A stretch of DNA of 64,000 nt. Source: Pseudomonas sp. dw_612 (GTDB taxonomy: Bacteria; Pseudomonadota; Gammaproteobacteria; Pseudomonadales; Pseudomonadaceae). Numbering within the stretch: the stretch's first letter is position 1; the number at the start of each line of letters is the position of its first letter. The notes beneath the pieces are model-generated. The model saw nothing but the letters and a program-made list of their open reading frames with translations. It searched no databases and was not told the DNA's origin. Positions 26,541-34,451 of the stretch are shown one piece after another. The DNA is taken from NCBI RefSeq assembly GCF_018449725.1, contig NZ_JAAVVC010000028.1, forward strand, positions 19,277 to 83,276, written 5' to 3'. The translations under genes were made by a program, and so were the position numbers.

Positions 26541-28609
26541 AAAGGCGCTCCATCGATGCCATGGGGCAGTGGTTCTTCGGGTTGTGGTGTGCCGACGAAT
26601 TCAACCCCGGGCAACAAGGCCAGGCGCAGACCGCTCAAGGCGTGCAGCAAATGCAGGCGGGCGCCGTCATCGCACTCGATGTTGAGGGCGCGACGGGCGC
26701 GGTCCATGGTCATCAGCAACGGACTCGGCGCCGGCAAACGCTCGCCGGCCTTGAGGCACGCCTTGAAGTACTCGCCGACTTCCGTCACCACTTGATGCAG
26801 CAACACTTGCGGCACGCCGAGCACGCGCGGCGTGTAGGCCAGCAGGTCGAGCAGGTTCAGCGCCACCCGCACTTCCCGTAGCGCGACGCCGGTGTCCTGG
26901 CCGATCAAACCCAGACGCGGCAAGTGCTGCATCAGCCGATCGAGCATCTGCACGCCCAACTTGCGGTGTTCGGACAAGGTCGCCGGCTCGGTCAGGCTGA
27001 CGATGTCGCGCCAACTGAAACGGGTCAGGCGCTTGGCCGCCAGTTCCGCACCGAATGGTCGGGCAATCAGGGTCCAGATAAACGCGAACAGCAAACCAAT
27101 CGGCCCGGCGAGGTTGGAGTTCGAGAAACTGAGGAAATCCGCGTCGTAGGCACCCTGGATGCTGATGAACGACGAGGTGTTCACCAGCGTCAGCAACATG
27201 CCCAGGTAAAACTGCGGCTTCACCGTCAGGGTGCCGATGCAGATAAACGGCACAGCAAACGCCAGCACCAGCATCGGGAAGTCATGCAGATTCGGCAGGA
27301 CCAGAAACAGGTAAAGACTGGCGAACAACACCGACATCGCCGTCCAGAAAAAGAAGCGGAAAATCTGCGGCGCCGGGTCGTCCATCGAGGCGAAAAAACT
27401 GCACGCCACCGCCGCCAGAATCACCGCGCTGCCGCCATCGGTCCAGCCGAGCAAAATCCATAGCACCGAAGCGACGATGATCGCGCTGACCGTGGACATT
27501 GCCGAATAAAGCATCAACCCACGGTCCAGAAACGGCGTCAGGCGACCGAGGCGCCAGTGCCGATACACCGCGCGCCAGTTGTCCTGGCTTTCGCACTGGA
27601 TGGCGTATTGCAGGCTGCGGCAGTCCTGCCACAAATCGATCCACTCACCGAGGCGATACAGCGCGTTGGAGAACAGCAATTGCTTGCGATCCTCCAGCGC
27701 TTCGGCACTCGGTTGCAGCGCTTCGAGCTGATCTTTCAGCGCTTGCCAGCGGTCGAGGTCGGCGTCTTTGTGGTTGAGCCATTCGGTGGTCGCTTCGAGC
27801 AGTGGCGCAAACTTATCCACAAGCTCAGGGGTGCGGCGCTCAAGGGCGTAGAGCGCATCATCGAGGGCATCGATCACCGGCAGCAGGTGGATCATCCGTC
27901 CACGCAATTCCTTGGTGTTACGCACCGTTTGCGGCCGCGCGCCTTCGTGGGGCAACTGGCCGATCATCAGTTCCAGGCTGTTGAAAGTGGTGACCATCGC
28001 CGCACGCAGGGCGCTGACTTCTTCCGGCTGCACGTTGCGACTGAGAAAACGCAGGCTGTAAGTCGAAGCGTCGGTGAACCATTTATTCACCGAATCGTTG
28101 AACACCGGTGCCAATCGCCGAGGCCAGAACATCGCGCCGACCACCGCCGCCACTGCGATACCCAGGAAGATTTCTTCGGTGCGTGCCTCGGCGATGTCCC
28201 ACACCGCCAGCGGGTTATCCAAGACCGGCAGGGCAATCAGCGGCAAGGTGTAACCGGCCAGCATCAAGGCGTAACTGTTGGCAGTGCGCAGGTGCAGGGA
28301 CAGGAACAACAACGTCCCGGTCCACAACGCGATGATCACCACCAGCACCCATGGGCTCTGGACAAACATCGGCACAAAAAATACCGCCGCCGCCGCGCCC
28401 ATGAACGTGCCGACCGCGCGGTACAGCGCCTTGGAACTGGTCGGGCCAACGAATGGGCTGGAAACGATATACACCGTGGCCATCGCCCAGTACGGACGCG
28501 GCATCTGCATCAGCATGGCGATGTACAACGCGATCATCGACGCCGCGAAGGTACGCACACCGTAGAACCAGTCCCGCGCCGGGGGAACGCCTGTCCAGAA
28601 ACCGCTCAA
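26537..28609 (-). CDS. FUSC-family efflux permease (AaeB-like)
   Basis: A 690-residue inner-membrane protein with two sets of membrane helices split by a large cytosolic part, as in AaeB/fusaric-acid resistance pumps. Marks are RTFAASMIALYIAMLMQMPRP near the N-terminus and IFLGIAVAAVVGAMFWPRRL. It probably exports aromatic acids. The start is a TTG that overlaps the marR stop (TTGA), so expression is coupled to the regulator. Confidence 0.88.
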   Translation of the reverse strand: MSGFWTGVPPARDWFYGVRTFAASMIALYIAMLMQMPRPYWAMATVYIVSSPFVGPTSSKALYRAVGTFMGAAAAVFFVPMFVQSPWVLVVIIALWTGTLLFLSLHLRTANSYALMLAGYTLPLIALPVLDNPLAVWDIAEARTEEIFLGIAVAAVVGAMFWPRRLAPVFNDSVNKWFTDASTYSLRFLSRNVQPEEVSALRAAMVTTFNSLELMIGQLPHEGARPQTVRNTKELRGRMIHLLPVIDALDDALYALERRTPELVDKFAPLLEATTEWLNHKDADLDRWQALKDQLEALQPSAEALEDRKQLLFSNALYRLGEWIDLWQDCRSLQYAIQCESQDNWRAVYRHWRLGRLTPFLDRGLMLYSAMSTVSAIIVASVLWILLGWTDGGSAVILAAVACSFFASMDDPAPQIFRFFFWTAMSVLFASLYLFLVLPNLHDFPMLVLAFAVPFICIGTLTVKPQFYLGMLLTLVNTSSFISIQGAYDADFLSFSNSNLAGPIGLLFAFIWTLIARPFGAELAAKRLTRFSWRDIVSLTEPATLSEHRKLGVQMLDRLMQHLPRLGLIGQDTGVALREVRVALNLLDLLAYTPRVLGVPQVLLHQVVTEVGEYFKACLKAGERLPAPSPLLMTMDRARRALNIECDDGARLHLLHALSGLRLALLPGVEFVGTPQPEEPLPHGIDGAPL

Positions 28610-29061
28610 GGCTGGATCACCAGCGGGGGATTGGCGGCTTCAAAGGCCCGCAATACACGCAGTGCGGCTTCCAGATCACTCTGGTCGATGCCTTCCAGCA
28701 CTTCATGACGCAGACGCACCAGCTCGACTTCAACCGCTTGCACCAACTCCCGACCGGTGTCGGTCAGGCTCAGGCATTTGGCGCGGCGATCATGGGCATC
28801 TTCCGTCCGGCGCACATAACCGGCATGACACAACTGATCGAGCAAACGCACCAGGGACGGACTCTCCATCCCCGCCGCCTGCGCCACCGTCACCTGCCGC
28901 ACACCCTCCCCCAAACGCCCGATCATCAACAACGGGACGGCGCAGGCTTCGGAGATTCCATAATTGACCAGCGTGGTCTGGCAGATCTTCCGCCAATGCC
29001 TGGCGGCCACCACCATGGCACTGCTGATGTTCATCTGGAGAGCGTCGAGGTTCTTTGGCAC
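28606..29061 (-). CDS. MarR-family repressor
   Basis: About 151 residues with a winged helix-turn-helix: VTVAQAAGMESPSLVRLLDQL as recognition region, then the wing RRTEDAHDRRAKCLSLTD with the conserved DxRxK. First gene of the efflux operon and presumably its phenolic-responsive repressor. Start uncertain: GTG at 29061 is used. A TTG at 29097 would overlap the operator palindrome, and an ATG at 29034 is also in frame. Confidence 0.85.
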   Translation of the reverse strand: MPKNLDALQMNISSAMVVAARHWRKICQTTLVNYGISEACAVPLLMIGRLGEGVRQVTVAQAAGMESPSLVRLLDQLCHAGYVRRTEDAHDRRAKCLSLTDTGRELVQAVEVELVRLRHEVLEGIDQSDLEAALRVLRAFEAANPPLVIQP

Positions 29062-29077
29062 GGGGGAATGACACACT

Positions 29078-29091
29078 GTTAGTTTGCTAAC
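29078..29091. promoter_or_regulatory. MarR-type operator palindrome
   Basis: GTTAG-TTTG-CTAAC, a perfect 5-bp inverted repeat, lies just upstream of the marR start. MarR dimers bind such short palindromes, so autorepression of the whole pump operon is likely. Inferred from position and symmetry. Confidence 0.6.
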
Positions 29092-29229
29092 TATCAATAT
29101 CGCATTCGAGGGAAAGGGTGGTCAAGTTTTGAAACAAATTCGTTGAAGGGCATCACGCATGGTCCAGACAGGAATCGCCGTAGCATTCGGAACCGCATAA
29201 CGCCCTACGTCCTGACCGAGGCTGAATCA

Positions 29230-29427
29230 ATGACTAAAATCTCTGCATCAAAACTCGATAACACCTTGGATCCCGCAGTTTCAAAGCACTACCTCAGTTT
29301 CCTGCAAAGAAAAGTAGACAAGGCAAGGTTATCGCTGAAGGGCGAATGCTTCAGCAATGAAGAGATCGAAAGTGAATTTGCCGCGAGACGGGCGCAAGCG
29401 GCAAAGTCAGCAGGTCAGGCTAGTTAG
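29230..29427 (+). CDS. Small antitoxin-like protein, no partner
   Basis: A 65-residue protein (TLDPAVSKHYLSFLQRKVDKA...NEEIESEFAARR). Its layout recalls stability-determinant/ParD-type antitoxins that sit before ParE toxins. No toxin follows: the next gene points the other way and overlaps its stop by four bases. GAGG lies eight bases before the ATG. It may be an orphan antitoxin. Confidence 0.5.
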   Translation: MTKISASKLDNTLDPAVSKHYLSFLQRKVDKARLSLKGECFSNEEIESEFAARRAQAAKSAGQAS

Positions 29428-29705
29428 CGCTGTTTTGCTCGGTCGTAGACAGCACTGCGCTCACGCTTGCCAACTGCCACCACGGAAACCACCACACGCT
29501 CATCAATAACCTCGTACACCAATCTGTACCCCGCCGACCTCAACTTGATTTTGTAGCAGTCAGGCATGCCGTGTAGCGAATCCGACGGCACTCGCGGGAG
29601 CTCGAGTCGCTCTGCCAGTTTCTTTTTGAATTGTTCGCGCAGCGTATGACCCAGTTTGTCCCACTCCTTGCGTGCGGACGGCAGGAACTCAAGCTTATAG
29701 GTCAT
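29424..29705 (-). CDS. RelE/ParE-family toxin
   Basis: A 93-residue basic toxin of the RelE superfamily: TYKLEFLPSARKEWDKLGHTL, then KIKLRSAGYRLVYEV and VVAVGKRERSAVY, the usual C-terminal catalytic basic/Tyr residues. RelE toxins cut mRNA on the ribosome. Its start overlaps the antitoxin gene by 11 bases. Confidence 0.9.
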   Translation of the reverse strand: MTYKLEFLPSARKEWDKLGHTLREQFKKKLAERLELPRVPSDSLHGMPDCYKIKLRSAGYRLVYEVIDERVVVSVVAVGKRERSAVYDRAKQR

Positions 29706-29940
29706 CCAGATTTACCGGGATCGGTGTTTCATGCCTACGTGAGCGAACAATTTCCGCCAACTCAAGATCATCGAGGCGTTCCATCATGGATTCAAAAACA
29801 TCGGCCGGAACCATATAACCCATGACGCGATTGTGATTCAGCACTGCCACAGGCCCGCCATGGGCGCCGTTCAGTACCGCTGATGGATTTTTCTTTAACT
29901 CAGACACGCTGACAGCAATGTCGGCCAGAACATTTTGCAT
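29695..29940 (-). CDS. Phd/YefM-family antitoxin
   Basis: An 81-residue antitoxin: DIAVSVSELKKNPSAVLNG at the DNA-binding N-terminus, then PVAVLNHNRVMGYMVPADVFE and a flexible acidic tail that would cap the toxin. It precedes the RelE-type toxin. An inverted repeat lies just upstream. Confidence 0.9.
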   Translation of the reverse strand: MQNVLADIAVSVSELKKNPSAVLNGAHGGPVAVLNHNRVMGYMVPADVFESMMERLDDLELAEIVRSRRHETPIPVNLDDL

Positions 29941-29946
29941 AATTAA

Positions 29947-29962
29947 GACCTCAATTAAGGTC
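29947..29962. promoter_or_regulatory. Probable antitoxin autoregulation site
   Basis: GACC-TCAATTAA-GGTC, an inverted repeat a few bases before the antitoxin start in an AT-rich stretch. Phd/YefM proteins usually repress their own promoter at such a site. Confidence 0.45.
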
Positions 29963-30026
29963 GTTATTCTGGTCTATTGATCCCCGCTGAGCAACTCAGA
30001 AAAAACTTACTGCACGGCCTTGGCCT

Positions 30027-30089
30027 CAGATTTTTTTACCACTCACCAGATTTTTTTACATTTCGCCCTTTTCTCCCAGATTTTTTTAC
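30027..30089. repeat. Three CAGATTTTTTTAC repeats, 20 and 30 bp apart
   Basis: The same 13-mer starts at 30027, 30047 and 30077. The spacings of 20 and 30 bp place all three on one face of the helix. The last copy contains the stop codon of the DUF2789 gene. The function is unknown; on the minus strand they read as A-tracts. Confidence 0.6.
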
Positions 30090-30331
30090 ACCCCTCGCCC
30101 CTTCCTCATCAAAACATCCAACTGATCCACCACCTCCGCCCAATCCGCATCCTCCAGAATCTCATCCCGCAAAAAATCCGCCTGGCTTTCGCTCCAGAAA
30201 AACGCGTCCGCCAAATGCAATTCAGGTTTAAGCGGTGAATGGGTAGCAATGAATTGGTCGATGCTGACCGGGTCGTTGGCCAGGCCGAGTTGTTTGAACA
30301 GGGACGGCAGGCTGTGGGTTGGGGATTCCAT
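30086..30331 (-). CDS. DUF2789-family protein
   Basis: An 81-residue protein, MESPTHSLPSLFKQLGLAN at the start and FLRDEILEDADWAEVVDQL near the end, matching the small helical DUF2789 family of gamma-proteobacteria. The role is unknown. The start has GGAG eight bases upstream; 13 further in-frame codons before it are not needed. Confidence 0.8.
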   Translation of the reverse strand: MESPTHSLPSLFKQLGLANDPVSIDQFIATHSPLKPELHLADAFFWSESQADFLRDEILEDADWAEVVDQLDVLMRKGRGV

Positions 30332-30359
30332 GGTGGGCTCCGGGGTGGCTGAAAAATTG

Positions 30360-30424
30360 TTCGCGGGCAAGCCTCGCTCCTACAGGGATCGCGTTCTTCT
30401 GTAGGAGCGAGGCTTGCCCGCGAA
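30360..30424. repeat. REPIN (type 3)
   Basis: Perfect 25-bp inverted arms with the core GGGCAAGCCTCGCTCCTACA and a 15-bp loop. It is a sequence variant intermediate between the two other REP families in the window. Confidence 0.85.
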
Positions 30425-30448
30425 GGCTATATCACTGACACCGTAAAC

Positions 30449-30910
30449 CTAATGACTCAACTCGCAAACCTGCGCATGCGGCACCATTTTCAGAAACTCC
30501 GGCATGCTCATGTGCAGCAGGTTGTTGTGGTTGCCGGCTTCCAGGTAAATGTCTTTCTGCCGGGTCAGCAAGGGGTCGATGACCATGTCCATGCCATAGG
30601 ATTCACCCAGCGCCGGCACTGCGCCGCGTTCGCAGTCGGTGAACAGGTGCGCCAGGGTGCTTTCCCGGGTGATTTGCCATTCGCCGCTGCCGCGGACTTT
30701 GCTCAGGTCCAGGTGACGGCTGGCGGGGAGCACGGCCATCAGGTAATGCCCGTGGTGGTCGTCGAGGATCACCGATTTGGCCACCCGTTCGGCAGGAATG
30801 CCCGACACGCGAGCTGTTTCAAGGCTGCTGGCCGAGTGCGGGTGGGTGACGATGTCGAATTCGCATTGAGCCTTGTTGAGGCTGTCCTGCACCGTTCTTG
30901 CCATACGCAT
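30449..30910 (-). CDS. YbaK/ProX-type aminoacyl-tRNA deacylase
   Basis: A 153-residue protein of the YbaK/prolyl-tRNA editing fold, expected to hydrolyse mischarged aminoacyl-tRNA. Features include the early THPHSASSLETAR, the conserved Lys in AERVAKSVILDD, and GAVPALGESYGM. Start: ATG at 30910 after GAGGTG, or the ATG two codons later. Stand-alone gene. Confidence 0.82.
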   Translation of the reverse strand: MRMARTVQDSLNKAQCEFDIVTHPHSASSLETARVSGIPAERVAKSVILDDHHGHYLMAVLPASRHLDLSKVRGSGEWQITRESTLAHLFTDCERGAVPALGESYGMDMVIDPLLTRQKDIYLEAGNHNNLLHMSMPEFLKMVPHAQVCELSH

Positions 30911-31107
30911 GATGCACCTCGGTGTCCGTTGCAATCACAAACGGACGATGGTTAAAGCCGTTTTCTTCCACTGAAAGTCTAGGCCCGCTGGCGCCATCGC
31001 GCGGGAAATCTGCCCGCCGGAATCACGGAAAAACGGGTCAAAATTCGTACAACTCACAGCTCAGCTAAACTCTATAAAGAACCACCCCGACTCTCCCGGA
31101 GGGTCAC

Positions 31108-31641
31108 GTGAACATTCGTTGCTGTGCAGTGGCGTTGCTGTTGGCCTTGAGCGGATCGGTTTTCGCGGCGGACAACGTTGTCCTGTTCGTTCCCGATCCC
31201 CTCGGCATGTGGCTGATCGTGTTTGGCATCGCCTTTCTGGTGGCCGAAGCGACCTTGCCCAATTACGGCGTGATCGGTCTCGGCGGCCTGGTGATGTTTG
31301 TCGCCGGCGCGGTGATTCTGACCAACACCGAGGTGCCCGCGCCGTTGATGATCGGCCTGGGACTGATCAGCGTTTTGTTGCTGATTTTCCTGGTGATCCA
31401 CGCCCTGAAAACCCGCCCGCGCCGCGTCGTCAGTGGCGACGCCGGACTGGTGGGCAGCGTGACGCCGGTGATGTCGCTACAGCCCGACAGTGCCTACAAC
31501 GGTTGGGTGCATTTGCAGGGTGAAAAGTGGCAAGTGCTGAGCACCACGCCGCTGCAACCGGGGCAGAACGTCCGGGTCGTGGGGCGCAAGGGCTTATTGC
31601 TACAAGTGGCCGCGGCTGACGCGGCGCCGGCTGGAGAATAA
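31108..31641 (+). CDS. NfeD-family membrane protein
   Basis: A 177-residue protein with a GTG start behind GGAGGG. It has a signal-like N-terminus, membrane helices (MWLIVFGIAFLVAEATLP, VIGLGGLVMFVAGAVIL, MIGLGLISVLLLIFLVI) and a C-terminal OB-fold NfeD domain (GLVGSVTPV...VRVVGRKGLLLQV). NfeD proteins pair with SPFH/slipin proteins; the slipin gene follows two bases after the stop. The N-terminal protease of long NfeDs is missing, as in the short type. Confidence 0.88.
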   Translation: MNIRCCAVALLLALSGSVFAADNVVLFVPDPLGMWLIVFGIAFLVAEATLPNYGVIGLGGLVMFVAGAVILTNTEVPAPLMIGLGLISVLLLIFLVIHALKTRPRRVVSGDAGLVGSVTPVMSLQPDSAYNGWVHLQGEKWQVLSTTPLQPGQNVRVVGRKGLLLQVAAADAAPAGE

Positions 31642-31643
31642 CC

Positions 31644-32402
31644 ATGGGCCTGCAACTGGGTTTTGCCGCGCTGTTGCTGTTGGTGATTGCACTGGCGGGG
31701 TCGACCTTTCGTATCCTGCGTGAATACGAGCGCGGCGTGGTGTTCCAGCTCGGGCGCTTCTGGCAGGTCAAAGGCCCCGGCCTGATCCTGCTGATTCCGG
31801 CGGTGCAACAAATGGTCCGCGTCGACCTGCGGACCATCGTCCTCGACGTCCCACCCCAGGATGTGATCACCCGGGACAACGTCTCGGTGAAGGTCAATGC
31901 CGTGCTGTACTTCCGTGTGCTCGATCCGCAGAAGGCGATCATTCAGGTCGAAGACTTCCTGATGGCCACCAGCCAATTGGCCCAGACCACGTTGCGCGCG
32001 GTGCTCGGCAAGCATGAGCTCGATGAATTGTTGGCCGAGCGGGAACGGTTGAACGTCGACATCCAGCAGGTGCTCGACGCTCAGACTGACAATTGGGGGA
32101 TCAAGGTCGCTAACGTTGAAATCAAGCATGTGGACCTGAACGAGTCGATGGTGCGCGCCATCGCCAAACAGGCCGAAGCCGAACGGGAACGGCGGGCCAA
32201 GGTGATCCACGCCGAGGGTGAATTGCAGGCGTCTGAAAAACTCATGCAAGCCGCGGAAATGCTGGGGCGGCAGCCGGGGGCGATGCAGTTGCGGTATATG
32301 CAGACGTTGAGTTCGATTGCCGGGGACAAGAGTTCGACGATTGTCTTTCCGTTGCCGATTGAGTTGCTCAAGGGGATGGCGGATTTGTCGTCAAAGCCTT
32401 GA
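31644..32402 (+). CDS. Slipin (SPFH/band 7) family protein
   Basis: A 252-residue stomatin-like membrane protein. One N-terminal membrane segment (GFAALLLLVIALAGSTF), then an SPFH domain (EYERGVVFQLGRF, GPGLILLIPAVQQMVRVDLR, QDVITRDNVSVKVNAVLYF) and a C-terminal coiled coil. Slipins form oligomeric membrane scaffolds and are usually co-encoded with NfeD, as here. Confidence 0.93.
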   Translation: MGLQLGFAALLLLVIALAGSTFRILREYERGVVFQLGRFWQVKGPGLILLIPAVQQMVRVDLRTIVLDVPPQDVITRDNVSVKVNAVLYFRVLDPQKAIIQVEDFLMATSQLAQTTLRAVLGKHELDELLAERERLNVDIQQVLDAQTDNWGIKVANVEIKHVDLNESMVRAIAKQAEAERERRAKVIHAEGELQASEKLMQAAEMLGRQPGAMQLRYMQTLSSIAGDKSSTIVFPLPIELLKGMADLSSKP

Positions 32403-32405
32403 GGA

Positions 32406-32516
32406 AGATCAAAAGATCGCAGCCTTCGGCAGCTCCTACATACGGTGTTTCCAATCCGACACGGCGGTAGCCCACGTCCTGTAGGAGCTGCCGAAGGCTG
32501 CGATCTTTTGATCTTT
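32406..32516. repeat. REPIN (type 2, arms outward)
   Basis: Two copies of the GGAGCTGCCGAAGGCTGCGA element in inverted order (32406-32440 and 32481-32516), right after the slipin stop. Compared with 14774-14844 the arms point the other way around the spacer. Confidence 0.88.
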
Positions 32517-32694
32517 CCTACAGACACCCACGTCCGGCAATCGCATCGGAGATTTCCTTCAAGTTGTAGCGGTGTTGGTGAACTTGTTCCGGTCCGGAGC
32601 CAGGTCTAGTCTGGCCTTGTCACTGAATAAACGGTGACACGGACGTGCAAGTCCGGGTAAAACGACCAACAATTCCTAGCCTATAGGCATTCAA

Positions 32695-32836
32695 CGAGCG
32701 CTTTGTGCTCGCTGACTTCGCTTTATGGCGGCTGTGTGCGGGAGATCTTCGGATCTGCCGAGGTTTTGTTGGTGGGCCTTTTACTCGGTCTTGCACCCCG
32801 CACATAGCTGCCACCCTCATTTCGCGTGCAAGCGAA
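32695..32836 (+). promoter_or_regulatory. Structured leader RNA upstream of DUF6124 (copy 2)
   Basis: Same helix order as 8366-8509. Hairpin CGAGCGC/GTGCTCG (32695-32711). P1 of 17 bp with two G-U pairs joins TGGCGGCTGTGTGCGGG (32726) and CCCGCACATAGCTGCCA (32797). P2 is AGATC-TTCG-GATCT (32743-32756). P3 joins GCCGAG (32757) and CTCGGT (32784). P4 is TTCGC/GCGAA (32821-32836). Base changes are compensated in P2, P3 and P4. GCTG of P1 could also pair with a downstream CAGC, giving an alternative fold. It ends 34 bases before the gene start. Confidence 0.65.
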
Positions 32837-32869
32837 CCGGGTCAGCATCTTTTACATAAGAGGCTAATC

Positions 32870-33243
32870 ATGTTCAAAGCGACTCCTAATCCCCCAGATA
32901 ACTCTGGAACCGATTCCCCCGAAGCGCTCGACGCCATAAAAATGAAAGAAGCCGCCGACCGCGCCTTCGCCCACTACTTCCCCCGACTGAAGAAAAGCGA
33001 CCCAAGCACCGTAAATACCACCTCTTCGCCGTCGCCCCGGATGTCGACGATCCCGAAGCGATGCTGGCCAATGCTTCCGAAGACCTGCTGTCCATCAGCG
33101 CGATTGCGGCTAACCTGGCGGACGATGTGGAAGGCACACGCCGCTCCGTCGCCCTGGCGATCAGCCGTTTGACCGATGGCGTGCAGTTATTGGTGGAGCG
33201 GGTGATGGATCACCATGAGGCGATGGCTGAAGGCAAGGTTTAG
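32870..33243 (+). pseudogene. DUF6124-family gene with a frameshift
   Basis: The first 40-odd codons (MFKATPNPPDNSGTDSPEAL, then DAIKMKEAADRAFAHYF) are typical of the DUF6124 family of Pseudomonas. The typical second half (FAVAPDVDDPEAMLANASED, then LLSISAIAANLADDVEGTRR) is in another frame. The switch lies near 32980-33005, where one base is missing, probably in the CCCCC or AAAA run. It may be a true pseudogene, a sequencing error or, less likely, programmed slippage. AAGAGG precedes the start. Confidence 0.72.
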
Positions 33244-33273
33244 CCGTCAGATTTGAGGTGAATTGAAGGCCGC

Positions 33274-33503
33274 CTTCGCGAGCAAGCCCGCTCCCACAGG
33301 GGGTTCCGGTCGTGCACACCATTTGTGTTCACCGAAGATCCACTGTGGGAGCGAGCCTGCTCGCGAAGAGGCCATAAAATTCAACATCAATAGTGACTGA
33401 CACACCGCTTTCGCGAGCAGGCTCGCTCCCACAGGGGATTCCGGTCGTGCACACCATCTGGGTTCACCGAAGCTCCACTGTGGGAGCGGGCTTGCTCGCG
33501 AAG
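33274..33503. repeat. Two tandem REPINs with near-identical spacers
   Basis: REP arms at 33274-33298, 33344-33368, 33409-33433 and 33479-33503 make two REPINs 135 bp apart. Their spacers are almost the same (both contain TTCCGGTCGTGCACACCAT), so one arose by duplication of the other. The last arm is four bases from the sulfotransferase stop. Confidence 0.88.
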
Positions 33504-33506
33504 GCG

Positions 33507-34451
33507 TCAGACCTGCCGACCATTTTCCAACGCCTGATACGGCTCGCGCGCCCAACACTCCACCCGCTCAAACAACAGCGCCGAGGCCTCGCGGCGCTTG
33601 TCATCACTGTCCCCTACAAACACTTCCGAAGGCTGTTTGGCATGCCGCCCCACCGCCGCAAACACCTGCTCTCGCTGCAAATCATCCAACCCGAAGAACC
33701 CGGCCAATCGCCCCGCCATGGCCCCCGGCAATTCGCTGTAATTCACCGCCACCCCTCCAAACTCCCGGCATTGCGCCAACCCCGTCGACAGCAATCGCCC
33801 CAGCCGCCGCGCGATGTAATCCTCGCGGCTATCAACGGGTAATTCATCATCCAACCCACTCGCCCCAATCATCCCCGGCACCATATGCATGCCCGCTCGT
33901 CGCAGATGGGAAACGGCAATTTCCAATGGATCGCGGTACACAAACAGCCAAGGCGTGTCGGAAAAACACTCGCGCAACAAGGGCAGTTCAGCGATGTTCC
34001 ACGCATCGAGTTTGATCACCAGCCGCTGCTCCAAACCGCAACGACGCTGGCCATAAGCAGACAACAACCCCTCAATCGCGGCCCGCCGCTCGACGGCAGG
34101 CAAACCACTGCGCAGCAAAGCATCCAAGGTTGGTGGTTCACTGATAACGATGTGATCATCGAGGCGCGCCAGCATCTGACTGATCAACGTCGACCCACAC
34201 CGCGAAGCGTGAAAGATAAACGCGCTTGGCGCCAAACCAGGACTCTCGGCCTGCCAGTCACCCAGCACAGCCAACGGCGTTTGCCGACGAAACGCCTGGT
34301 TGAACGGCAACCGCAGCGCATCGTCCACGGCCTCGCGAAAAAACGGCTGATGCAGCGGCGTATCACCGAACCAACACCAATCCACCTGCCATTCGCCGGC
34401 CTGCTGCCAGATCCGAATCGGCAACCAGCCTTCCAGGTTCAGGCGTTCCAT
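33507..34451 (-). CDS. Sulfotransferase-family protein 1
   Basis: A 314-residue protein with a PAPS-binding P-loop-like motif FIFHASRCGSTLISQML (about residues 80-96) and a second nucleotide-binding region with WLFVYRDPLEIAVSHLRR. Sulfotransferases move sulfate from PAPS to hydroxyl or amine groups. It ends a five-gene run with the giant adhesin and overlaps the upstream hydroxylase-like gene by 13 bases. The substrate is unknown. It may modify the adhesin or a glycan on it, or be a divergent relative with another role. Confidence 0.75.
   Translation of the reverse strand: MERLNLEGWLPIRIWQQAGEWQVDWCWFGDTPLHQPFFREAVDDALRLPFNQAFRRQTPLAVLGDWQAESPGLAPSAFIFHASRCGSTLISQMLARLDDHIVISEPPTLDALLRSGLPAVERRAAIEGLLSAYGQRRCGLEQRLVIKLDAWNIAELPLLRECFSDTPWLFVYRDPLEIAVSHLRRAGMHMVPGMIGASGLDDELPVDSREDYIARRLGRLLSTGLAQCREFGGVAVNYSELPGAMAGRLAGFFGLDDLQREQVFAAVGRHAKQPSEVFVGDSDDKRREASALLFERVECWAREPYQALENGRQV

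Noticed and set aside
33393..33558. Short ORFs over the REPIN cluster
   Set aside because: The peptides (for example PVGAGLLAKA) are translations of REP sequence.
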